Shown one piece after another: positions 54,877 through 64,000 of a stretch of 64,000 nucleotides of DNA. The notes under the pieces are model-generated. The model was not told the origin of the DNA, did not search any database, and was given only the letters and a program-made list of their open reading frames with translations. The DNA lies in NCBI GenBank assembly GCA_035689185.1, contig DASSLY010000096.1, positions 62,001 through 126,000 on the forward strand, read 5' to 3'. The first letter of the stretch is position 1. Each line of letters opens with the position of its first letter. A program made the position numbers and the translations under genes. This DNA is from DASSLY01 sp035689185 (lineage in GTDB: Bacteria; Actinomycetota; Actinomycetes; Actinomycetales; Dermatophilaceae).

Positions 54877-55647
54877 TTACTGGCCGGGCGGGCTGGTGAC
54901 GGGTCCGTATGCCGGGCTGGCCGGCAGGCGCGTATCCACCGGCCCCGTCCGCGGGGTGCGCGGCTCGTCCGGGCCCACGTCCAGGCGGAACGGCGGATAG
55001 GTGTCGGTCATCAGGGCCACGTAGCCGCCCACCCGAAGGACCCAGCGGTTCAGGCCGAGCACCAGGTCGTACAGGGAGCGCGGGTAGCGCCCGGTGAACA
55101 GCAGGACGACGGCGGCGACCAGGACGAGGATGCCGACCAGCCCACCGCCCGCGGTGACCCGCCACGGCTGGTCATCGCGGGTCGCCAACCAGGTGCCCTG
55201 GGTCAGCAGGCCGACGATGATGTAGTGGGGCAGCGCCAGCAGCCACCACTTCACCAGGACCAGCCCACGCGAGAGGTGTTCGGGATAGTCGACCTCCAGG
55301 TGGGCCGGGTAGTCGGGGACGTCGGCCAGGGTGAACGGGGGGTACCGGTCCGTGGCAAGAGCCCCGTAGCCGTAGTAGGCCACCCGCCAGTTCCAGCGCA
55401 TGACGCCGACGTTGAAGTCGAAGATCCCCCGCGGGTAGCGGCCGTTCACCAGTATCGCGACGAAGGCCACCACGCTGAGCACGACGAAGGCGAGCCAGAG
55501 GAACGCCAGGACGACGAAGTGGGGGATCAGCAGGACCCACTTCACCAGCCAGAGCCCCCGGGACGCGGCCGGCTCGCGATCGGCGTGAACGTGGACCGGG
55601 TAACCGGTTGGTGCTGCGGACGATTCGACGACGCTTGTCGTTGCCAT
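54877..55647 (-). CDS. DUF4389-type membrane protein
   Basis: 256 residues from ATG 55647, with aaggag eight bases upstream. Four or more membrane helices (about 33-70 and 140-190) and the repeated phrases WLVKWVLLIPHF and LVLVKWWLLALPHY, YPRGIFDF and YPRSLYDL show an internal duplication typical of DUF4389. Function unknown. A box resembling a DosR site lies 57-70 bases upstream (55704-55717), suggesting hypoxia control. Confidence 0.75.
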   Translation of the reverse strand: MATTSVVESSAAPTGYPVHVHADREPAASRGLWLVKWVLLIPHFVVLAFLWLAFVVLSVVAFVAILVNGRYPRGIFDFNVGVMRWNWRVAYYGYGALATDRYPPFTLADVPDYPAHLEVDYPEHLSRGLVLVKWWLLALPHYIIVGLLTQGTWLATRDDQPWRVTAGGGLVGILVLVAAVVLLFTGRYPRSLYDLVLGLNRWVLRVGGYVALMTDTYPPFRLDVGPDEPRTPRTGPVDTRLPASPAYGPVTSPPGQ

Positions 55648-55703
55648 GGCGATCACTCCTTGGGTGCCGCTTCAACTGTCGCCCGGCGCACGGCATGCCG
55701 ACA

Positions 55704-55717
55704 GGGACTTTGGCCCC
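55704..55717. promoter_or_regulatory. DosR-like box upstream of the DUF4389-like gene
   Basis: gggactttggcccc fits the half-sites of the mycobacterial DosR box (GGGACT...GTCCC) except for one arm base. It lies upstream of a membrane-protein gene on the minus strand and near two UspA genes. Confidence 0.4.
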
Positions 55718-55749
55718 CCGTCATGGCCCCCGGTCATGGCCCCGGTCAG

Positions 55750-55803
55750 ACCCCGCAAGGCCCCCGCAAGGCCCCCGCAAGACCCCCGCAAGACCCCCGC
55801 AAG
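55750..55803. repeat. Tandem 11-bp repeats
   Basis: Five copies of the unit (g/a)cccccgcaag, the first one lacking a c, in the gap between the DUF4389-like and UspA genes. No coding role seen; slippage-prone C runs are the likely source. Confidence 0.75.
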
Positions 55804-55821
55804 ACCCCGGACAGCCCCCGG

Positions 55822-56736
55822 TCAGACAGGCCGGACGACGGCGACCGGGCACGCGGCTCGCATGAGCACCCCGCGGCTCACCGACCCGAGCAGCAACGCC
55901 GAGAAACCGCCCCTGCCCCGGGCGCCGACCACGAGCAGCGAGGCCTCTGCGGATGCCTCGACCAGGGCGTCGCCGGGCGGGGCATGGACGAAGCGGGGGG
56001 ACACCTCGACGTCCGGGTAGCGCTCGCGCCGGCCGGCGAGGCTCTCCGCGACGCGCACCTCCATCAGTTCTCGGGCCCGCTGCCAGTCCGCGGAGTCGGC
56101 TTCGGTCGGGATCTCGCCTTCGATGAAGTCCAGCCACCACGCGTGCACGGCCACCACCGAGGTGCCGGTCAGGGCGGCGTGCTCGACCGCGAAATCGATG
56201 GCCCGTGCCGACAGCGCCGACCCGTCGACGCCGACCACGACTGGGCCGCGGGCCCGGTCCGAAGCCGGTTCTGCCGCGGCATACGGGCGGGCCACGACGA
56301 CCGGGCACTCGGCGTGCATCGCGACGGCGGTCCCGATCGAGCCGAGCGGGACGTGACTGCGTGTCCGGCCGTGGGCGCCCAGGACTACCTCGCGGGCGTC
56401 CGCGGACGCTCGGACCAGGTCGTGGGCGGCGGAGCCGGTCGTGACCTGGGCGGTGACGCGCAGGCCGGCGAACGCCGCGCGCGCCCGGTCGGCCGCACGT
56501 TCGAGCACCTCGTCGGCCGCGGGGTGCTCCGTCGCGTCGCTGATCACCGAGGCCGCGACCAGCCAGTCCAGGTTGACCGCGTGCAGCAGGTGCAGCGGCA
56601 CTGCGTGACGGTGCGCCTCGGCGGCCGCCCAGTCGACCGCCAGGTCCGAGAGCGGAGAGCCGTCGACGCCGACGACGATGCTGCCGGGGTGGGCAGGCGA
56701 GGCCATGCCGACATCCTCGGTCATCGGAGGTGTCAC
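55822..56736 (-). CDS. Tandem universal stress protein
   Basis: 304 residues from GTG 56736, which overlaps the stop of the upstream DUF1918-type gene. Two UspA domains: residues about 15-150 (IVVGVDGSPLSDLAVDWA, GAHGRTRSHVPLGSIG) and about 165-303 (VVVGVDGSALSARAIDFA, GARGRGGFSALLLGSV). Each has the GxxGS-type ATP-binding pattern. Class typical of dormancy regulons in actinobacteria. Confidence 0.88.
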   Translation of the reverse strand: MTPPMTEDVGMASPAHPGSIVVGVDGSPLSDLAVDWAAAEAHRHAVPLHLLHAVNLDWLVAASVISDATEHPAADEVLERAADRARAAFAGLRVTAQVTTGSAAHDLVRASADAREVVLGAHGRTRSHVPLGSIGTAVAMHAECPVVVARPYAAAEPASDRARGPVVVGVDGSALSARAIDFAVEHAALTGTSVVAVHAWWLDFIEGEIPTEADSADWQRARELMEVRVAESLAGRRERYPDVEVSPRFVHAPPGDALVEASAEASLLVVGARGRGGFSALLLGSVSRGVLMRAACPVAVVRPV

Positions 56737-57254
56737 TGGCTGCGGAGGGTCACGTCGTGCTCACCGGTGACACCCTCGATGTCCGTGGCAGCGGTGTCGA
56801 GCAACTGGTCGGCCAGCCGCCGCAAGGCCCGCGCCACGGCCACCTCGTCACCGATCTCGGGAACGGGACGGTCCGACGCGCCCCGGTGGCTGTGACCGCG
56901 GGCGCTGAGATGGGTGGGGGAGTCGGCCAGCAGGACGACGTGCGCCTCGGTGTCGTCGTCGGAGCTGAAGATGGTCACCCGCACCTGCCAGTCGTGCACC
57001 CGGCGGGTGCCGCCCGCCGACGCAGCCGGCTCGCTGTGGCCGGTGTCGGCCGGTCCGGCCTCCGGTGTCGCGTGGTTGACTCGCAGGACCGAACCCGGGC
57101 CGGGGTAGAGCAGGCCTGTGTGACCGTCGCTCCAGCGGACGAGGTACGGCGCGTGGCCGCCGGGGCCGCGGGTCTCCAGCACCTCGCCGTCCCTCACCGG
57201 GCCCTCGATGCTGACGGGGGCAAGGACGATGCGGTCGCCTGGCTGTGCCTTCAT
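56733..57254 (-). CDS. DUF1918/DUF1876-type protein
   Basis: 173 residues. The first 60 residues (KAQPGDRIVLAPVSIEGPVR, GGHAPYLVRWSDGHTGLLYP) match DUF1918, and the second half (HDWQVRVTIFSSDDDTEAHV, RALRRLADQLLDTA) matches the dsRBD-like DUF1876. It is a common dormancy or stress protein in actinobacteria, and it is coupled to the UspA gene behind it. Confidence 0.75.
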   Translation of the reverse strand: MKAQPGDRIVLAPVSIEGPVRDGEVLETRGPGGHAPYLVRWSDGHTGLLYPGPGSVLRVNHATPEAGPADTGHSEPAASAGGTRRVHDWQVRVTIFSSDDDTEAHVVLLADSPTHLSARGHSHRGASDRPVPEIGDEVAVARALRRLADQLLDTAATDIEGVTGEHDVTLRSQ

Positions 57255-57343
57255 GGCCTCTCTCCGTTCCGGTCGGTCGGTGCCAGTCTTGCCCGTATGC
57301 GGCGCGCGCGACAGGGCCGTAGGTCCCGGCCCGTGCGGCCGGG

Positions 57344-60088
<2,745 letters not shown>

Positions 60089-60123
60089 GCCGTGATCGTC
60101 TCGTCAACGTTTCGTGCGAGAAA

Positions 60124-60137
60124 GGGACCTTGGGCCC
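60124..60137. promoter_or_regulatory. DosR-like box between ppdK and the UspA gene
   Basis: gggaccttgggccc is a near-palindrome with the GGGAC half-site of DosR boxes. It lies 36 bases from the ppdK start and 84 bases from the UspA start, so it could control both. Matches the general theme of dormancy regulons (UspA, dikinase), but the match is inexact. Confidence 0.4.
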
Positions 60138-60220
60138 TCCTGTGGAGCGCCGCCACGGCGCAGGGTGGCCGTAGTGCCGCGGACCGCGCGGCGTCGAGTG
60201 TCGAAATGGGAGTGAGTCGG

Positions 60221-61156
60221 ATGACTGCGCAGAGCAACCTCGGTTCCGTCGTGGTGGGCTGCGACGGCTCCTGGCAGAGCCAGGCGGCGGTAGCGGTCGC
60301 AACGCGAGAGGCCGCCCGGCGGGGTGGCCCCCTCGTGCTGCTCGCGGTGGCACGGCGGGGAGGAATGCCCAAGGGTCTGTCCGACCTGAGGCAGTACGCA
60401 GACAGCACGCTCGAGTCCGCTCGCGCAGTCGGCATCCGGGCGGCCGAGGTCGCGGAGGCGACGGACCCCAGCGTCGCCGCCCACGTGGTGGTGGCACCGA
60501 CGGTCGATGCGGAGGAGGTCGAAGAGGTCCGCCGCTCCGCGGCGCTGCTGGTGCTGGGCGGGACCGGCAGCCGCGGCCAGGCGGCGTTCTCGCTGGGGTC
60601 CACCAGCCGCGACCTGGCCCGCCGGTTCCGGGTGCCCGTGCTGGTGCCCCGGGTCGAGGGTGCCTCCGCGCGTCCCGTCGACGACCGCCACCCGCAGGTG
60701 CATGTCGGGTGGAGCGGCCGGCGCAGCGAGACGTCCCTGCTCCGCCTGGCCGCGAGGGAGGCCCGGCTTCGGGGCTGGTCGCTCGACGTGCTGCACGCTG
60801 TGCCGCGCTCGCAGCCCGGCGATCGGCTGCGTCAGGACCAGGACGCGGCCTGGCAGGCGGTCCACGCGGTGCCTGAGTGCGCCGAGGTGCCGTGCCGGGT
60901 CGAGGTCGTGTATGACGAACCCGTGGCCGCCCTGGTGAGCCGTTGCGCCCCCGGCGACCTCCTGCTCGTCGCCACCCGCGGCGGTGGGACGCTGGCCGGG
61001 CTGGTGCGCGGGTCGGTGGCGCGAGGCGTCCTCGACGTGCTGCCCTGCGACGTCATCGTCGTCCCCCCAAGTTGGGCCGCGGGGGTTGCGGAGGTCCGAG
61101 AGATCGCCACGACGATCCCCACGACCGAGACCGCCCTGGACGGCGCCGCCCGGTAG
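60221..61156 (+). CDS. Tandem universal stress protein
   Basis: 311 residues; ATG 60221 with gggag upstream. Two UspA domains: about 5-148 (SVVVGCDGSWQSQAAVAVA, GGTGSRGQAAFSLGS) and about 160-290 (VHVGWSGRRSETSLLRLA, ATRGGGTLAGLVRGS). The first has a standard ATP-binding loop, the second is less canonical. Paralogue of the gene at 55822. Confidence 0.85.
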   Translation: MTAQSNLGSVVVGCDGSWQSQAAVAVATREAARRGGPLVLLAVARRGGMPKGLSDLRQYADSTLESARAVGIRAAEVAEATDPSVAAHVVVAPTVDAEEVEEVRRSAALLVLGGTGSRGQAAFSLGSTSRDLARRFRVPVLVPRVEGASARPVDDRHPQVHVGWSGRRSETSLLRLAAREARLRGWSLDVLHAVPRSQPGDRLRQDQDAAWQAVHAVPECAEVPCRVEVVYDEPVAALVSRCAPGDLLLVATRGGGTLAGLVRGSVARGVLDVLPCDVIVVPPSWAAGVAEVREIATTIPTTETALDGAAR

Positions 61157-61220
61157 CCGCGCGACACCGGAGCCGCACAGCTGGGGGAGAGTGTGGGAAC
61201 TGCACAGATGCGTGCCACTC

Positions 61221-61284
61221 TGCCCAGGTGTCACCCTGCCCAGGTGTCACCCTGCCCAGGTGTCACTGTGCCCAGGTGCCGCTG
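61221..61284. repeat. Four tandem 16-bp repeats
   Basis: tgcccaggtgtcaccc or close variants start at 61221, 61237, 61253 and 61269. They lie between the UspA stop and the methyltransferase start; the last copy forms one arm of the following hairpin. Confidence 0.8.
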
Positions 61285-61303
61285 CGAGCTGTAGCGGCAC
61301 CTG
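61273..61303 (+). terminator. Strong hairpin, terminator-like or 5' leader
   Basis: An 11-bp perfect stem (caggtgccgct with agcggcacctg) encloses a 9-base loop. There is no T-run after it, so it may be a rho-independent stop only in a loose sense or a leader structure of the methyltransferase mRNA. Confidence 0.5.
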
Positions 61304-61345
61304 CCCTGCCGCCCCAGCGACAAGAAGAGAAGAGGAGACGGCCGC

Positions 61346-62002
61346 GTGATCAGCCACGCGCTGCCCGAGCTGGTCCGCCTCGCCACCGAGCAGGCAGCCA
61401 GCACCGGGTTCATGATGTCGTGCGACCCGGACACCGGGCGGCTGCTCGCTGCCCTCTCCGCAGCCGTTCCGACGGGAGGGCGGATCCTGGAGCTGGGCAC
61501 CGGGACCGGCGTCGGCACCGCGTGGATCACCCACGGCTTGCACGACCGCACCGACGTCGAGGTCCTGACCGTCGAGATCGACCCGACCGCAGCCGCAGTG
61601 GCCATGGCGATCGCCTGGCCCGACTGGGTTCACCTCACCATTGGCGACGCCGTCGAGATCACCCGTCGCTCCGGCACGTTCGACCTGATCTTTGCCGACG
61701 CGCAGGGCGGCAAGTGGACCGGCCTGGACGTCACCCTCGCAGCGCTTCGCCCGGGCGCTCACCTCCTCGTCGACGACATGCAGCCGGTCACGTTCGTCGA
61801 CGACAACCACGCACGCAAGACCAGTGAGGTCCGCGACCGGCTCCACAACCACCGACCTGGTCAGCGTGGAGATCAGCTGGTCAACGGGGTTGATCCTCAG
61901 CACCCGACGCCACGACCGCGGAGGATCCGCCAACACTCAGACGGACCGGGATCGTCAGCGCTAACGCCCATCGGGTTGCCCTACATGTTCCCAGCTAGAT
62001 GA
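61346..62002 (+). pseudogene. Class I SAM methyltransferase with frameshifted tail
   Basis: The first 170 residues form a Rossmann methyltransferase: ILELGTGTGVGTAWI (motif I, about 47-61), VEIDPTAAAVA and DLIFADAQGGKW. At about 61855 the coding signal shifts: TTDLVSVEISWSTGLILSTR in another frame would be the proper ending, while the main frame runs to 62002 as junk. The shift may be real or a base error. O-methyltransferase-like by fold. Confidence 0.65.
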
Positions 62003-62510
62003 ACAGCAGCTGGGCGCCCTCGGTCTTCTCGATGAAGTCGCTTGCGCTGATGATCCCCTCGACCTCGTCATAGAGGTCGTCCTCGGTCAGGTGGTTCATG
62101 TCGGCGGACATCCGGCATCCCCACAGGTGGCCGCCGGAGGCGACGATCTGCTCCAGGAACTCCGGCACGTCGGGGACGTCGAGCTCGGCAATCGCCTTGC
62201 GCAGCTTCGACGTAGCCAGGTGCGTGATCCCGGGCAGCCCGCCCAGACCCTGGGGCATGTGGGTGGCGGGGTTGCCGAGCGGGGTGAACTTGAGGTCGCC
62301 CATGGTCTGCTTGTTGATGATGTCGAACCCCCAGAACGTGAAGAACATGTGGGTCTCCACGCCCTCGCCGAGGGCGGCGTTGGCCAGGATCAGCCCCGGA
62401 TAGGCCATGTCCAGGCTGCCCTTGGAGCAGATGATGGCGAGCTTGCGTGTGACGGCGCTGTCGTCGCCGAACTGCGGGACGAGGGCCGGCGCTGTCTCGG
62501 TGGTAGTCAT
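61995..62510 (-). CDS. DsrE-family protein
   Basis: 171 residues from ATG 62510 with gaggaagga upstream. The KLAIICSKGSLDMAYPGLIL start and GVETHMFFTFWGFDII mid-part fit the DsrE/DsrF/YchN-like fold; cysteines (ICSKG and WGCRMS) may carry persulfide. Upstream neighbours encode a DsrC-like protein and a sulfide:quinone-reductase-like protein, so a sulfur-relay role is likely. Confidence 0.75.
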   Translation of the reverse strand: MTTTETAPALVPQFGDDSAVTRKLAIICSKGSLDMAYPGLILANAALGEGVETHMFFTFWGFDIINKQTMGDLKFTPLGNPATHMPQGLGGLPGITHLATSKLRKAIAELDVPDVPEFLEQIVASGGHLWGCRMSADMNHLTEDDLYDEVEGIISASDFIEKTEGAQLLFI

Positions 62511-62574
62511 GATTCCTTCCTCGGTTGGGGCGTGCCCCACGGCACGGGTAAGCCGCGGCGGGGCGCGGGTCGCG

Positions 62575-62889
62575 TCAGACGCAGCCGCGCGGCTTGGGCA
62601 GCCCGGCGACGTAGGCCATCTTCTTGGCCGGCTTCTGCGGGAACAGCTGGAACAGCGTCTTGACCGGTATGCCGGCCAGCGTGCTCACGCGACGCAACGT
62701 CGCCGTCTCGCCGTGCTCGGCGTAGTCCCGGCGCAGGAAACGGATGGCGTGCCAGTGGTCGTCGGTGAGGTCGATACCGATCTGCGCGGCCAGCGAACGG
62801 CCGAGCTCCTCGTCCCATTCGGCGAAGTTGGTGAGGAAGCCCTCGCCGTCGACCGCGACTGTTCGGCCGTCGATCGTGGTGACACTCAT
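62575..62889 (-). CDS. tusE: TusE/DsrC-like sulfur-relay protein
   Basis: 104 residues ending in GLPKPRGCV, the DsrC/TusE C-terminal arm with its penultimate cysteine. The second arm cysteine of classic DsrC is replaced (MAYVAG instead of ACKIAG), as in TusE-like single-Cys forms. The core (FAEWDEELGRSLAAQIG, DDHWHAIRFLRRDY) is typical. Passes sulfur between partners. Confidence 0.85.
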   Translation of the reverse strand: MSVTTIDGRTVAVDGEGFLTNFAEWDEELGRSLAAQIGIDLTDDHWHAIRFLRRDYAEHGETATLRRVSTLAGIPVKTLFQLFPQKPAKKMAYVAGLPKPRGCV

Positions 62890-62906
62890 GCGGATCTCCT
62901 TGTATT

Positions 62907-64000
62907 TCAGGATGGTTCGGTGGTAGGCGGCCGGGTCTTGCCGGCCATGGACATGCTGGACGGAAGCGGGATCGGGCGGCCGCGCAGCAGGATGTTCCAG
63001 TACACCCAGCGGAAGGCGAGTTTGCCCAGGTGGTTCGCGCGGGTCTCCTTCAGCAGGTGCAGCGGGCCGATCCTGGGCAGCGGGTATGTCCCGGGCAGCG
63101 GCTCGGTGTCGTAGTTGAAGTCGATGAGCAGCCCCTTGCCATCACCGGACTCGATGAAGCAGTTGGCGTGACCGTCGAAGGCGTGGCCCATCGGGCGCCC
63201 GGCGACCAGGTCGAGGAAGTTGTCCACGAAGCCGTCCACGGCGAAGTGCGCCACCGAGCCGGCCTTCGAGGTGGGTATGTCGGATGCGTCGCCGATGGCG
63301 AAGATGTTCTGGAACGCCCTGCTCTGCAAGGTCGCCCGGTCGACCGGCACGTAGTTGAGCTCGTCGCCCAGGCCTGACCGAGCGATGAAGTCGGCGCCCA
63401 TGTTGACTGGCACGGTCACCAGCAGGTCGAACGGAACCTCTCGCTCGTCATAGGAGACCAGCGCCGATTGGTCGGTGTCGATGCGTTCCACCATGAAGTC
63501 GGACTCGACACTGACCTTGCGCTCGTCGAGCATGGTCCCCAGCAGGTCCGACGCGATCGGCTGCGTGAAGGCTCCGGACAGCGGGGTGACGTAGACCAGC
63601 TCGACCTGGTCACGCAGGCCGCGCTTGCGCAGCCAGGCGTCGGCCAGGAAGGTGAACTCCAGTGGAGCGACGGGGCACTTGATCGGCATCTCGGTGACGT
63701 GCACGACCAGTCGCCCGTGGTCGAAGTTCCGCAGTGCGGCTGCCAGGGCGATCGCGCCGTCCAGGCTGTAGAAGTCGAAAACGCTGCGCTGCCAGAGCGG
63801 TCCGAGCATGCCTGGGGTCTGCTCCGGACGAGGCGTCGTGCCCGACGCGATGACAAGGTAGTCGTAGTCGAGCTGGCGGCCGTCGGCGAGGTGCACCCGG
63901 TTGGCACCCGGTTCGACCCGCTCGATCTCGCCGAGTACGAGGTCCACCCCGTCCGGGAGGAACGCATGGCGCGAGCGCGTCACCTGCGCGGGCGCGTACC
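62907..64000 (-). CDS. Sulfide:quinone oxidoreductase-like FAD protein (5' end outside window)
   Basis: At least 364 residues; the frame is open to the right edge, so the N-terminal FAD-binding GxGxxG is missing. The visible part has LDYDYLVIASGTTPRPEQ, IKCPVAPLEFTFLADAW with an SQR-like cysteine and FQNIFAIGDASDIPTSKAG (second FAD motif). It probably oxidises sulfide or persulfide and feeds the quinone pool, next to DsrE and TusE-like partners. Confidence 0.75.
   Translation of the reverse strand, partial: YAPAQVTRSRHAFLPDGVDLVLGEIERVEPGANRVHLADGRQLDYDYLVIASGTTPRPEQTPGMLGPLWQRSVFDFYSLDGAIALAAALRNFDHGRLVVHVTEMPIKCPVAPLEFTFLADAWLRKRGLRDQVELVYVTPLSGAFTQPIASDLLGTMLDERKVSVESDFMVERIDTDQSALVSYDEREVPFDLLVTVPVNMGADFIARSGLGDELNYVPVDRATLQSRAFQNIFAIGDASDIPTSKAGSVAHFAVDGFVDNFLDLVAGRPMGHAFDGHANCFIESGDGKGLLIDFNYDTEPLPGTYPLPRIGPLHLLKETRANHLGKLAFRWVYWNILLRGRPIPLPSSMSMAGKTRPPTTEPS

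Noticed and set aside
55741..55870. A coding frame across the 11-bp tandem repeats
   Set aside because: Open frames here come from the repetitive C-rich DNA and have no start signal.
61273..61303. A classic rho-independent terminator
   Set aside because: The stem is strong, but there is no T-run after it, so it is listed only as terminator-like.

Overview
The window is high-GC DNA with many GTG starts and long chains of ATGA/GTGA gene overlaps. It carries actinobacterial families: an SCO6880-type protein, a LysM-BTAD protein, DUF1918/DUF4389-like proteins and DosR-like boxes. This points to an actinomycete; the genus cannot be fixed from the sequence. Roughly 1-54.6 kb looks like an integrative conjugative element or island, and 54.7-64 kb like chromosome. 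The junction is a tRNA-Phe(GAA) gene whose 3' end faces the element, a classic attachment site. No integrase is visible in the window.

Layout. (1) 0-6.5 kb: Tad/Flp pilus genes (TadB/TadC-like, a prepilin, three TadE/G-like pseudopilins) ending in a large LysM-BTAD protein. (2) 7.2-20 kb: an actinobacterial type IV secretion operon with a regulator, a ParA-like protein, small membrane proteins, a TrbL/VirB6-like protein, an SCO6880-type protein, a VirB4-like ATPase, a lytic transglycosylase-NlpC/P60 hydrolase, a coupling protein split into membrane and ATPase genes, and DNA-binding proteins. (3) 20.3-21.4 kb: a frameshifted zinc-ribbon gene. (4) 21.5-29.3 kb, minus strand: the most striking locus, eleven tightly packed genes. 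A CD-NTase-like nucleotidyltransferase, an E2-like protein, a one-TM protein and a 78-residue protein are followed, after a 134-base gap, by a ubiquitin-like protein, a second E2-like protein, a JAB peptidase and an E1-like enzyme (the gene order of Bil systems). The operon ends with an ECF sigma factor, an XRE regulator and an ImmA-type protease. I read it as a composite CBASS-like and ubiquitin-like conjugation defence or signalling system with its own regulators.

(5) 29.7-36.4 kb: five 25-bp tandem repeats, a giant MobF relaxase-helicase-TOPRIM protein on the minus strand, and a small divergent basic protein; the gap between them is an oriT candidate. (6) 37-43.2 kb: accessory ICE genes, including a Cys-rich protein behind a perfect palindrome and an M48-like protein without its HExxH motif, plus an IS256 remnant. 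(7) 43.3-45.3 kb: a graveyard with a broken helicase/ISP-type fragment and a broken second relaxase. (8) 45.3-53.2 kb: a restriction island with a MerR-HTH/SF2 helicase, a small Cys protein, two adenine methyltransferases and McrB-McrC. (9) 53.3-54.4 kb: remnants of a small gene, an IS66-type transposase and a RelE-like toxin.

(10) 54.9-64 kb: chromosomal genes for a DUF4389-like membrane protein, tandem universal stress proteins, a DUF1918-type protein, pyruvate phosphate dikinase, a frameshifted methyltransferase, and a DsrE - TusE/DsrC - sulfide:quinone-reductase-like sulfur cluster that runs off the right edge. Two boxes resembling DosR sites suggest hypoxia/dormancy control of part of this block.
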